Shown in pieces: positions 25,254-33,049 of a DNA stretch of 64,000 nt. The notes beneath the pieces were generated by a model. The model made no database searches. It saw only the letters and a program-made list of their open reading frames with translations, and was not told the DNA's origin. Position 1 is the stretch's first letter, and each line of letters begins with the position of its first letter. Source of the DNA: Promicromonospora panici (lineage in GTDB: Bacteria > Actinomycetota > Actinomycetes > Actinomycetales > Cellulomonadaceae); contig NZ_UWYY01000007.1 of assembly GCF_900608595.1 (NCBI RefSeq), positions 186,001 to 250,000 of the forward strand. Reading direction: 5' to 3'. The position numbers and the translations under genes are program-made.

Positions 25254-26179
25254 CGGAGGGTCTCCGCTCGGTCGGTATGGTCGGATCGGCCGGTGTTGTC
25301 GCCGCGGACGGCGCGCAGGCTCTCGTAAAGGCGGGCGAAGCCTTCCGCCCCGTGCCCGGCGGCGATCTGCCGGCTGATCAGTTCCTGGACGACGGCGACG
25401 GGTGCCGGGTCGACGCCCTGCTCCTCGCTCGCGCGCACGATGTGGCTGAGATCGGAGAAGTCCAGGCTCTGCTGGCCGGGCACCGTGTAGTCGCCGCCGT
25501 CGATCACACTGGCGTCGTGGGCGAAGCCAGCCGTCATCGCGCTGATGAACGGCGTGGCGCGCGCGGCGAACTCGGTGGCGGTCACGCCGACGGAGCCGAC
25601 CATCGCGGCGCCGTGCAGGAACCCCGCGAACATCGTGTACATGCCCGAGAGCATCGCGAGGTCGAAGAGCGAGGCCAGGCCGCTGTCGGCGCCGTCGTAG
25701 GTGCTGGTCGCCCAGCGGTCGAGGACCGGCCGGACGTCGTCGAAGACCCCCCGGGACCCGCTGTACAGGATCGAGGCCCCGGGGGTGCCGATCATGGGCG
25801 GGGTCGCCATGATCGCGCCGTCGAGGTAGCGGACGCCGTGGCCGTCGGCCCACGTGGCGAGCTCGCGCGCCTCGTTCGGCGTGGTGGTCGTGAGGTTCAC
25901 CAGCGTGCTCCCCCGCATCCCGGCGACAACCGGGTCGAGGGTCTCGTGCACGGACGCGTGGTCGAGCAGGCAGGTGACGATCAGGGGGTGAGCTGCCACG
26001 GCGGCACCGGTCGTCGACGCCGCCTCGGCGCCCTGCGCGCTCAGTTCGGCGGCGCGGGCGGGGGTGCGGTTCCAGACGGTCACGGCGTGGCCGGTGCCGA
26101 GCAGGGTGGCGGCGAGGGCGCTGCCCATCGCGCCCAGGCCCAGCAGCGTGACGCCGGTGCCTCGGGGGTCGGTCATCAA
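25250..26179 (-). CDS. imine-reductase-like NAD(P)-dependent oxidoreductase, Asp type
   Basis: The 309-residue paralogue of the next gene begins VTLLGLGAMGSALAATLLGTGH with VWNRTPARA. Its interdomain helix is LFDLAMLSGMYTMFAGFLHG, retaining the Asp of D-type imine reductases. The gene is first in a two-gene unit and is divergent from an hxlR-type regulator across a 114-base promoter region with clear palindromes. A ribosome site GGAGATCC lies before the ATG at 26179. Known relatives reduce cyclic imines to amines with NADPH. Confidence 0.85.
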   Translation of the reverse strand: MMTDPRGTGVTLLGLGAMGSALAATLLGTGHAVTVWNRTPARAAELSAQGAEAASTTGAAVAAHPLIVTCLLDHASVHETLDPVVAGMRGSTLVNLTTTTPNEARELATWADGHGVRYLDGAIMATPPMIGTPGASILYSGSRGVFDDVRPVLDRWATSTYDGADSGLASLFDLAMLSGMYTMFAGFLHGAAMVGSVGVTATEFAARATPFISAMTAGFAHDASVIDGGDYTVPGQQSLDFSDLSHIVRASEEQGVDPAPVAVVQELISRQIAAGHGAEGFARLYESLRAVRGDNTGRSDHTDRAETLR

Positions 26180-26193
26180 GGATCTCCTCGGTA

Positions 26194-26263
26194 GGTGGGT
26201 ACCTGCTCATGCTCGGCGCGCGACGTACGATCATGGAAGTACCCACTAATTACTGGGGTACTT
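26194..26263. promoter_or_regulatory. HxlR-type operator region
   Basis: AAGTACCC (26237-26244) and GGGTACTT (26256-26263) form a perfect 8-base inverted repeat spaced by 11 bases. A further GGTGGGTACC half-site lies at 26195-26204. The sequence between the divergent genes is markedly AT-richer than its surroundings. HxlR dimers bind such GTAC-containing inverted repeats; control of both directions is inferred. Confidence 0.65.
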
Positions 26264-26293
26264 ACCAATTCGTAAGTGTTGAGGAGCGGAACG

Positions 26294-26674
26294 ATGACGA
26301 AGGCACCCCGCACCGGCCCGTACATCTGCGGCATCGACGCGGCGCTCGACGTCGTCAGCGGCAAGTGGAAGGGCCTGATCCTCTGGGAGCTCGACGAGCA
26401 CGGCGTGCGCCGGTTCGCCGAGCTGCGGCGTGGGCTGCCCGGCGTCAGCGAGAAGATGCTGACCCAGCACCTGCGCGAGATGGAGGCCGACGGGCTCGTG
26501 CGCCGCGAGGTGCACGCCGAGGTGCCGCCGCGGGTGGAGTACTCCCTCACGGCGCACGGCCGGACGCTCAACGCCGCGCTCGCGCCGCTGGGGGCCTGGG
26601 GTGTGGACCGGATCCGGCGGGAGCGGTCGGACCTGGTCGAGCACCGCGACGCCGCGGTCCTGCCGCGTCCGTGA
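26294..26674 (+). CDS. HxlR-family transcriptional regulator
   Basis: The 126-residue winged-helix protein has the HxlR signature CGIDAALDVVSGKWKGLILWEL, then RFAELRRGLPGVSEKMLTQHLREM and the wing RREVHAEVPPRVEYSLT. One N-terminal Cys aligns with the redox-sensing Cys of some HxlR proteins. It should regulate the divergent imine-reductase-like genes. The ATG at 26294 follows GAGGAGCGG; an earlier ATG at 26276 is less likely. Confidence 0.92.
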   Translation: MTKAPRTGPYICGIDAALDVVSGKWKGLILWELDEHGVRRFAELRRGLPGVSEKMLTQHLREMEADGLVRREVHAEVPPRVEYSLTAHGRTLNAALAPLGAWGVDRIRRERSDLVEHRDAAVLPRP

Positions 26675-26686
26675 CCTGGTGCGGCG

Positions 26687-27418
26687 TCAGCAGCTCTGCC
26701 GGACGGCGGGGTTTGCTTCGGCGTCGGCGGGCCAGGTCTCGGCAAGGGTACCGAGCAGCCGCAGCTTGTCGTCGGCCGGGCCAGGCTGCGGGGTGAAGAC
26801 GACCATGACCGGGCCCGGGCTGCCGGGCAGCGGGTAGGCATCCCACTCCATGGCGATGTCGCCGACGCGCGGGTGGTGGATCACCTTGGCGCCGTGCACG
26901 CTCTCGCGCACGTCGTGCCGCGCCCACAGCCCGCGGAACTCGGGGCTGCGGATGCTGAGCTCGCCGACGACGGCCACGGCTCGCGGGTGGCCCGGGTCGG
27001 CCGCGACGGCGGCGCGGAGCATGCCGATGTAGTCGAGGGCCGTGGACTCCCAGTCCGCGCAGTGCAGCCGGCCGCTCTCGTCGTCGAACAGGGCGGTGAG
27101 GAAGTTGCGCCGCTCCGGCGGAAGGCTCGCCGGGTCGCCGAGCAGCTCGGCGGCGAGGGCGTTCCACGCGAGGACGTCGAGATGCCGCCCCAGCACGACG
27201 GCGGGGACGCCCATCAGCGGCAGCAGTCGCTGGGTGCTGGCCGGTACCCGGTCCGGACGCCGCTGGACCCGCACGTCGGGCTGCCGGGCCGCGCGCGCGA
27301 CCACCTTGCGCCTCGGGCCGGGCTCGAGCCCGAGATCCTCCGGCGTCGTGCGCTGCCGGCGCGACCGGAGGAAGTCGCCGAGCTCGCGTGCGTAGGACTG
27401 GTCCGTCGCCACGCCCAC
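26687..27418 (-). CDS. MmyB-type regulator lacking its helix-turn-helix
   Basis: The 243-residue protein starts like MmyB/XRE regulators: ELGDFLRSRRQRTTPEDLGL with EPGPRRK. In the family this is followed by about 70 residues carrying TPGLRREEVA...SxxYYxRLEQGR, the DNA-binding domain. Here the sequence jumps in frame to RVPASTQRLLPLMGVPAVVLGRHLDVLAWNALAAEL, the MmyB ligand-binding domain, which is complete to the end (RHDVRESVHGAKVIHHPRVGD). The DNA-binding half thus appears deleted. It is divergent from an SDR gene, the usual arrangement for this family. It is either a decayed regulator or a binding-only protein. Confidence 0.75.
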   Translation of the reverse strand: MGVATDQSYARELGDFLRSRRQRTTPEDLGLEPGPRRKVVARAARQPDVRVQRRPDRVPASTQRLLPLMGVPAVVLGRHLDVLAWNALAAELLGDPASLPPERRNFLTALFDDESGRLHCADWESTALDYIGMLRAAVAADPGHPRAVAVVGELSIRSPEFRGLWARHDVRESVHGAKVIHHPRVGDIAMEWDAYPLPGSPGPVMVVFTPQPGPADDKLRLLGTLAETWPADAEANPAVRQSC

Positions 27419-27514
27419 CAGTGTGCGCCCTCACGAGACCGCCAGGGTGGTCCTGCCAGACCGAGGGAGGCGAGAACGCTCACGCCCGGGCCGGACCGGC
27501 CTACCGTCGCCGCC

Positions 27515-28435
27515 ATGACCTCCTGGAACGCAGCAGACATCCCTGACCAGACCGGCCGGCTCGCCGTCGTGACCGGGGCGAACTCCGGCGTAGGACGCGT
27601 GATGGCGACCGAGCTCGCCCGGCACGGCGCCGACGTCGTCCTCGCCGTCCGGAACCTGGCGGCCGGTGAGGACGCCGCCCGGACCATCGCCGCCGCCGCG
27701 CCCGGCGCCAAGCTGCAGGTCCGGGAGCTAGACCTGGCGTCGCTGGCGTCCGTGCACGCCTTCGCGGAAGGGCTGGCCCAGGAGCACCCGAAAATCGACC
27801 TCCTGGTCAACAACGCCGGGCTCGTGGTGCTGGGCGGCCGGCAGACCACCGCGGACGGCTTCGAGCTCCACCTGGGCACGAACATGCTCGGCCCGTTCGC
27901 GCTCACCGGCCTGCTGCTCCCGCTGGTCGCCCGGGGTGACCAACCGCGGGTCGTGTCGCTCAGCTCGATCACCCACAAGACCGCCCACCTCGACTTCGCG
28001 GACCTCATGTCCGAGCGCAGGTACTGGGCACCCACGTCCTACGGGGCGTCAAAACTCGCCACGACGGCCTTCGCGATCGAGCTCGACCGGCGGCTGCGCG
28101 CCGCCGCCTCACCCGTCCGCAGCGCGCTCGCACACCCGGGTGTCTCCCGCACCAACCTCACCCCGCGGGCCTGGGGGTACCCGGGCCCGATCGGACAGCT
28201 GGCGACGCGGCTGTTCCTTCTGAGCGCCCAGCCCGTCGAACGGGGCGCGCTGCCGCCGCTCTTCGCGGCCACAGCTCCGGACGTACGCGGCGGGCAGTTC
28301 TTCGGCCCCGACGGGTTCCGCGAACGGTGGGGGCGCGTCACCGAGGTGCGCGCCTCCACCGAGGCGGCTGATCCCGCCGTCGGACGACGGCTGTGGGAGG
28401 TTGCGCAGGAAGCGACGGGGGTGGAGTACCTGTAG
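27515..28435 (+). CDS. short-chain dehydrogenase/reductase
   Basis: The 306-residue enzyme has the classical SDR features: VVTGANSGVG at residues 18-27 (TGxxxGxG), LLVNNAG (97-102), catalytic Ser150/Ser151, Tyr176 and Lys180 in YGASK, and HPGVSRTNL after it. It resembles the retinol-dehydrogenase-like SDRs that MmyB regulators control. It is divergent from the truncated MmyB gene. The cofactor is probably NADP (Arg in LAVRN). The substrate is unknown. The ATG at 27515 was chosen because it immediately precedes the Rossmann fold. Confidence 0.92.
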   Translation: MTSWNAADIPDQTGRLAVVTGANSGVGRVMATELARHGADVVLAVRNLAAGEDAARTIAAAAPGAKLQVRELDLASLASVHAFAEGLAQEHPKIDLLVNNAGLVVLGGRQTTADGFELHLGTNMLGPFALTGLLLPLVARGDQPRVVSLSSITHKTAHLDFADLMSERRYWAPTSYGASKLATTAFAIELDRRLRAAASPVRSALAHPGVSRTNLTPRAWGYPGPIGQLATRLFLLSAQPVERGALPPLFAATAPDVRGGQFFGPDGFRERWGRVTEVRASTEAADPAVGRRLWEVAQEATGVEYL

Positions 28436-28458
28436 GGCGGTGGTCTCGTGGGGGCGGG

Positions 28459-28866
28459 TCAGTTCAGCGGCAGCAGGCCGCGCTCGGCGAACACCTTCTT
28501 CGCGACGCCGACGGCGTTCAGCGCCCGCGGGAACCCGCAGTAGACGGAGCTGTGCAGGAAGACCTCGATGATCTGCTGCGGGGTCAGCCCGACGTTCAGC
28601 GACGCGCCGACGTGCACCTCGAGCTGCGCCTCGCTACCGCCCAGAGCGGTGAGGATCCCGAGAGTCACGAGCTGACGCTGCCGGGGTTCCAGCTCGGGCC
28701 GGGCGTAGATGTCTCCGTATCCCCATGCCACGATCTGGTGTCCGAGCTCGGGGGCGATGTCGGCCAGGGAGTCGATGACGTTGTGGCCCGGATCGTCGTG
28801 AACGGCATCGAGAATCTCCTTGCCGGATGCGAATCGTTCCGCGCGCAACGCGTCGTTCTCGGTCAT
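28459..28866 (-). CDS. carboxymuconolactone-decarboxylase (CMD) family protein
   Basis: The 135-residue protein is a single CMD domain: ARPELEPRQRQLVTLGILTALGG, LEVHVGASLNVGLTPQQIIEVFLHSSVYCGFPRALNAV. Its length fits gamma-carboxymuconolactone decarboxylases. The family also includes AhpD-like peroxidases, but the CxxC of AhpD is absent; only one Cys (VYCGFP) is present. No protocatechuate genes are nearby, so the physiological reaction is open. Confidence 0.88.
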   Translation of the reverse strand: MTENDALRAERFASGKEILDAVHDDPGHNVIDSLADIAPELGHQIVAWGYGDIYARPELEPRQRQLVTLGILTALGGSEAQLEVHVGASLNVGLTPQQIIEVFLHSSVYCGFPRALNAVGVAKKVFAERGLLPLN

Positions 28867-29071
28867 CGCCTTCTCCTTCTGAGCTGCCGACAGGGTGGTG
28901 TGCTGCTCGATCGGTCGCCACAGGCGTGTACGCCAGTGGCGTGGACCAAGTTCAACCGATGACCGGGTGACAGCGCAATCCTTTCATCCATATACATGCA
29001 GGTCACCGGCGATTTCCGCAGACTGCACCCTACGCGTGCCGCGTGGCCACCTACGTGCGACCTCCCGCGAC

Positions 29072-29087
29072 CGCTAACCTGCTGGCG
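29072..29087 (+). promoter_or_regulatory. leaderless promoter of the YunG-like gene
   Basis: A TAACCT box at 29074-29079 ends 7 bases before the GTG start, the spacing expected when transcription begins at the start codon. The rest of the 28867-29086 gap holds nothing I recognise. Confidence 0.4.
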
Positions 29088-29503
29088 TGACCGATCCTGA
29101 TGTGCCGTCGACGCGTCCGGTGGATCTCATCGCACTGCGCGAAGCGCTCGAGGCTTCGTGGAGCGCGAGGACGTCGTACGGCGGCGTGTGCAAGGAGGGC
29201 AATCCCGCGCTCGGCCAGTGCTACCCCACGGCGCGCGTCGTGCAGCACTTCCTGCCCGAGAGCGAGATCGTCAAGGGAAGCGTGTGGACCGGCATCCGAC
29301 ATGAGGTCCACTTCTGGAACGAACTCATCGTGGAGGACGCCGCGATCGCGATCGATCTCACCTGGCAGCAGTTCCCGCCCGGATCGGTCGTGACAGCTCG
29401 GGAAGTCTTGGACCGGAACGCGCTCGGCGACAGCCCGGCCACGGTGGTCAGGTGCGACCTGCTGCTGGCGGACGTCCAGGCCCGTCTACGGCGGGCCGAG
29501 TGA
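29087..29503 (+). CDS. YunG-like protein
   Basis: The 138-residue protein has the YunG arrangement: an N-terminal helix (LREALEASWSARTS), GNPALGQCYPTARVVQHFLPESEIVKG with a central Cys, then EVHFWNELIVEDAAIAIDLTWQQFPPGS. The Cys, His-Phe-Trp-Asn and Asp recall a papain-like/NlpC-type fold, but catalysis has not been shown for YunG. The GTG at 29087 is preceded closely by a promoter box and no ribosome site. Confidence 0.75.
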   Translation: MTDPDVPSTRPVDLIALREALEASWSARTSYGGVCKEGNPALGQCYPTARVVQHFLPESEIVKGSVWTGIRHEVHFWNELIVEDAAIAIDLTWQQFPPGSVVTAREVLDRNALGDSPATVVRCDLLLADVQARLRRAE

Positions 29504-29539
29504 GATCCGTGCCGGAGGGGCGTCGGACCCAAGGTTGCA

Positions 29540-29845
29540 TCAGCGCATGAGGGTGACGGCGACAAGGGTCTTGTCGTCGTGACGCTTGGACCGAGGCCAA
29601 CGACGTCCGTCCGGATCCGTGGCCTCCGCGTCATGGATGTCCAGGAGCACGCGCGCCGCGCCGATCCTTCTCGCCTCGTCGTAGAGGCCTCGCCACGTCG
29701 TGGCCTCGGGATGCCGTTCGGGGTCGACGCCGTCGCTGGCGAGCACGAGCGCGGCGACGCCTGACCGTTCCTGGATGGTCGTGATCCCTTGGGCGGCGGC
29801 TTCCGGTTCGGCTCCGGCATACCAGCCGGGGTCGTGGGAGCGGTC
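29540..29845 (-). pseudogene. C-terminal remnant of a PP2C-type phosphatase domain protein
   Basis: The minus-strand frame reads GDRSHDPGWYAGAEPEAAAQ, GITTIQERSGVAALVLASDGVDPERHP, ATTWRGLYDEARRIG and ends SKRHDDKTLVAVTLMR at 29540. The ASDGVD and terminal DDKTLVAV match the last metal-binding segments of PP2C-like phosphatases. The N-terminal two thirds are missing, and the frame is joined to the end of a Nudix gene in a different frame. Confidence 0.5.
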
Positions 29846-29847
29846 GC

Positions 29848-30240
29848 CTGCGACGGAGGTCGCACCACGGGCGCGAAGCCGTGCGGCACGTAGTCGCCGA
29901 GCTCCGCGGCGCTGACCCATGCGAGGTCCACGAGCTCGTCGGAGTCGGCGACGTGGGCCGTGCCGGCCTTGACCTCGCAGGCGACATAGCCCATGAGCCG
30001 CCCGGTGTTCGGGTGGACGCGCTCCCCGAGCACCGCGATCGGCTCGACGACGAGTGCTGTCTCTTCGGCCGTCTCACGCACCGCTGCTTGCGCGTAGTTC
30101 TCGCCTTGTTCGACGGCGCCTGCGGGGAACTGCCAGGACAGGCTGCCTTCTGCGATGCGGCGCTGGACGAGCAGGACGCGACCGTCCTGGACGATGACGG
30201 CTGCTGCAATGGCTGGCGGTTCTTCGGTGGCCTCCGGCAC
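29848..30240 (-). CDS. Nudix hydrolase, 3' end lost
   Basis: From a GTG at 30240 the product reads AAAVIVQDGRVLLVQRR, FPAGAVEQGENYAQAAVRETAEETALVVE (the Nudix box GX5EX7REUXEEXGU with Ala for Gly near the end), and VDLAWVSAAELGDYVPHGFAPVV. These cover a complete Nudix fold of about 130 residues. No stop follows: the frame runs on without family resemblance to 29221, antisense to the YunG-like gene. I give the interval only to the point where homology ends. A deletion that fused it to the PP2C remnant is the likely cause. Confidence 0.7.
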
Positions 30241-30389
30241 GGCCACACCATACGAGGTCCGGTTACGACAGGAATGGCCGCGGCCCGTTGCGACGGCGTC
30301 ACAACACTCGCGCGGCGCTCCCTTCCTCCGCCGCCACGCGGGATCAGACTGATCGGAACTCCCCGCAGGACAGGAAGGAAGGCCGAGCG

Positions 30390-30779
30390 ATGAGGAACGT
30401 GCCGCGCCATGCCCGGACCGACGCCGTCCGGCCCGGCAAGCCCGCACGCTCTGCAGGCCTGAGAGGCGTGAGTGCTCCGCTACGACGCGCTGCCGAGGCC
30501 GCGTACGCCCGTCCGCATCGCGCTGTCCCGTTCGAGCGGCGCACGCCGGCTCAGCAGAGGGACTGGACCTACACCGCACGGCGTGCCCTGCAGGCGGCCC
30601 TCGACCCGGATGAGCTGTCCGAGGTCATCGCGGCACACAGCCAGTACAGCTACGACGCCGCCACCGGCCTGTACCGGTGCGCGTGCGGCTGGTACCTGAC
30701 CCGCGACTGGCAGGACCACACGGCCGCCGTCATCCGGGCTCATGTCCTCGGTAGCGATCGGGGGCTGCCTCTGCGGTGA
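30390..30779 (+). CDS. hypothetical protein with C-x-C...H...H motif
   Basis: I do not recognise this 129-residue protein. A basic, Ala-rich N-terminus is followed by helices and the segment YDAATGLYRCACGWYLTRDW with His-Thr and Arg-Ala-His after it; the two Cys and two His could hold a zinc ion. Similar CxCGW pieces occur in small actinophage proteins. A very good ribosome site (AGGAAGGAAGG) precedes the ATG at 30390, which supports expression. It lies in a patch with broken genes and near a tRNA gene, which fits accessory DNA. Confidence 0.6.
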   Translation: MRNVPRHARTDAVRPGKPARSAGLRGVSAPLRRAAEAAYARPHRAVPFERRTPAQQRDWTYTARRALQAALDPDELSEVIAAHSQYSYDAATGLYRCACGWYLTRDWQDHTAAVIRAHVLGSDRGLPLR

Positions 30780-30810
30780 AGCGCCTTGGGCGCCCAGCCG
30801 CGACCACAGG

Positions 30811-31734
30811 TCAGGCGGTCAACGGGTCCACGGTCAACGTCCCTGCGTCGGCGTCGAGCACGCATTCGACCCCGAGCGGGACGGATACCGGGTTCTCGAG
30901 GTGCCCGAGTGGCAGCCCGGCCAGGATGGGTACTCCGAGCGAGTCCAGTCGGTCATGCAGTACGTCCAGGACCGTCCACTCGCGGTCCTGGTAGTCCTCG
31001 AACCCCTCCAGCGCGCCCAGCGCAATGCCCGGAACACCCGCGAGCGCCCCGGACAGCAGCAGCTGGGTGAGCGCGCGGTCGACCATCCCGAGGCCGACCT
31101 CCCGGTGAGTCTCCAGCAGTAGGACGTGGCCTTCGAGGTCGTTGTCGACGACGCCGACGCTGCGGGCCAGCATCTCGATGTTGCCGCCGAACAACGGGCC
31201 GGAAGCGGTGCCGGTGGTAGTGAGATCCGCGCCGAACCGGGCGCGGTCGCTCCGCACAGGTTCGCCGCGCTCGCCGACCAGGAGCTGTCGAACGGTGCTC
31301 GCACGGGTACCGGCGACGGCGCCATGGATGGACGGAACGCCGGCCTGGTGCCACACCTGGTGCAGGGCGGTGATGTCGCTGAACCCGATGATCGGTTTCG
31401 GGTCCGCCCGGAGTGCATCGGTGTCGACGTCGGCGAGCAGCCGGAGGCTCCCGCAGCCGCCTCGCAGGCAGAGGATGGCCCTGACCTCCGGGTCTCGGAT
31501 CGCGGCGTTGAGATCCGCTGTGCGCTCACGATCGCCACCGGCCATGTAGCCCAGCCGGTCGGTGGCGTGGTGTCCTACGCGCGCTTTGAACCCCCAGGAT
31601 TCGACGGTCGCGATGCTCTCCGTGAGCCAGGAGTCGTCGCTCCAGCTGGCCGGCGAGACGAGCGCGATCGCGTCGCCCGGTTCGAGGCTGCGGAGACGTG
31701 CCACATCAGACCGGGGCTGAGGGGTTCGCGGCAT
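30811..31734 (-). CDS. S66-family LD-carboxypeptidase/MccF-like peptidase
   Basis: The 307-residue protein has the S66 layout: LEPGDAIALVSPASWSD at the N-terminus, AILCLRGGCGSLRLL, the nucleophile region PIIGFSDITALHQVWHQAG (Ser of GFSD), FGGNIEML, and C-terminal GLPLGHLENPVSVPLG with the catalytic His and Glu region. S66 enzymes cut tetrapeptide L,D-bonds in recycled murein or hydrolyse microcin C-type compounds (MccF). It has no signal peptide, so it acts in the cytoplasm. No antibiotic genes are adjacent; murein recycling is the default reading. Confidence 0.88.
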   Translation of the reverse strand: MPRTPQPRSDVARLRSLEPGDAIALVSPASWSDDSWLTESIATVESWGFKARVGHHATDRLGYMAGGDRERTADLNAAIRDPEVRAILCLRGGCGSLRLLADVDTDALRADPKPIIGFSDITALHQVWHQAGVPSIHGAVAGTRASTVRQLLVGERGEPVRSDRARFGADLTTTGTASGPLFGGNIEMLARSVGVVDNDLEGHVLLLETHREVGLGMVDRALTQLLLSGALAGVPGIALGALEGFEDYQDREWTVLDVLHDRLDSLGVPILAGLPLGHLENPVSVPLGVECVLDADAGTLTVDPLTA

Positions 31735-31814
31735 GCGCGGGACGGTACCCGGTCTGCGGGGGCGGGGCTGTCATTTACCGGCATTCACCTTGAGACCGGA
31801 GACCGGTTGGTTGT

Positions 31815-31904
31815 CCGGGCTGACCCTGATTCAGCAGGCACCAGGCGGCCGTTATCAGGTGGGTTATGGCTCTGCTCAAGCCTGCTGAACGCAGGTCAGC
31901 CCGG
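31815..31904. repeat. 90-bp imperfect palindrome
   Basis: Arms of 25 bases (31815-31839, 31880-31904) match in 21 positions, with the four differences grouped in the middle of each arm. The 40-base interior has no clear stem. It lies between the S66 gene start and the tRNA-Ser terminator. Confidence 0.65.
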
Positions 31905-31974
31905 CTCCGAGAGCCTGCTGTCCGATTCGGAGTCGCCGATGAGTACAACGAAAAACGGAGTGCCGGGCAAGACG

Positions 31975-32014
31975 AAGGCCCCCAGATCCGCATGTTTCTG
32001 CGGTTGGGGGCCTT
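31975..32014 (-). terminator. terminator of tRNA-Ser(CGA)
   Basis: AAGGCCCCCA pairs with TGGGGGCCTT, and an inner stem CCGCA/TGCGG closes a six-base loop. On the minus strand it starts 8 bases after the tRNA and is followed shortly by a T-rich run (TTTTTCG), a standard intrinsic terminator. Confidence 0.85.
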
Positions 32015-32021
32015 CAGTGTG

Positions 32022-32108
32022 CGGTAGCGGTGGGATTTGAACCCACGGTGGACTTTCACCCACACACGCTTTCGAGGCGTGCTCCTTAGGCCGCTCGGAC
32101 ACGCTACC
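32022..32108 (-). tRNA. tRNA-Ser (anticodon CGA)
   Basis: The acceptor stem GGTAGCG pairs with CGCTACC. The anticodon stem CACGC/GCGTG holds the loop CTCGAAA, giving anticodon CGA for UCG codons. A long variable arm and the T-loop TTCAAAT are present. It is read from the minus strand and followed by a strong terminator. Confidence 0.95.
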
Positions 32109-32291
32109 TCTGCCCGCCACAACACCAGCGGGCCGTAGCAGGATACCCGGTCGAAGCCCGGTTCCACGAATCGGTTGACGCGCACCCGCCGCACCGTGAC
32201 GCAGGTCTCCCTTGTCCGACGATCGAACCCGCCAGATCCTCCGGCCGCACCACATCATCCGGCGTCCTGCCCGCGACCGTAGAGTGGGCAC

Positions 32292-33005
32292 ATGGCGACG
32301 ACCGCTGACGCAGAACCCGTTTCCGAGACTGCGGCCGACCCTACGGAGGCCAAGGTCGGCGACCTTGTCGAGCGCACTGCAGCGTCGATCCGCTCGTGGA
32401 TCATCACGGGCAAAGCGCGACCCGGCGAGCGGCTCTCGGAGAAGGCCGTGGCCGAGACGCTCGCAGTCTCCCGCAACACGCTCCGCGAGGCATTCCGGGT
32501 GCTGACGCACGAGAACCTGCTCGTCCGGCGTCCGCATGCCGGCGTCATGGTCGCCGTCCCGACGCTCGCGTCGATCCTCGACATCTACCGCGTGCGCCGC
32601 ATGATCGAGGGACAGGCCCTGCGGGGCGCGCTGCCCGGCCACCCTGCGACCGACATCATGCGCCAGGCCGTCGAGACCGCGGAACGGGCACGCGACGAGA
32701 AGGACTGGCGCTCGGCGGGAACTGCCAACATGGAGTTCCACCGCGGGATCGTCGCGCTCTGCGACAGCGAGCACCTCGACCGGCTCTACGCCACCGTATC
32801 GGCGGAGCTCCGCCTCGCGTTCGGCCTGCTCGCCAACCCGGAGTACCTGCACGCGCCCTACGTGGCGCGCAACGCGCGCATCCTGGAGATGACCCTCGCC
32901 GGGGACAGCGCGGCCGCCGCCGCGGAGCTCGACGAGTACCTCGTCCAGTCGGAGCGGACGGTCGCGGCCGCGTACTCCCGGCGCACGCCGGGCGAGCCTG
33001 CCTGA
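32292..33005 (+). CDS. GntR-family regulator (FadR/FCD subfamily)
   Basis: The 237-residue protein has an N-terminal GntR winged helix (IITGKARPGERLSEKAVAETLAVSRNTLREAFRVLTHENLL) and a C-terminal FCD domain with metal-ligand-type residues in MEFHRGIVALCDSEHL and ARNARILEMTLAGDSAAAAAEL. It should sense a small carboxylic acid. No metabolic target is adjacent; the next genes are convergent. It is divergent from the tRNA-Ser. Confidence 0.9.
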   Translation: MATTADAEPVSETAADPTEAKVGDLVERTAASIRSWIITGKARPGERLSEKAVAETLAVSRNTLREAFRVLTHENLLVRRPHAGVMVAVPTLASILDIYRVRRMIEGQALRGALPGHPATDIMRQAVETAERARDEKDWRSAGTANMEFHRGIVALCDSEHLDRLYATVSAELRLAFGLLANPEYLHAPYVARNARILEMTLAGDSAAAAAELDEYLVQSERTVAAAYSRRTPGEPA

Positions 33006-33049
33006 CGCACCGAGCCGGGTCCGACGTCGGACGACGCTGACCGCAGCGC

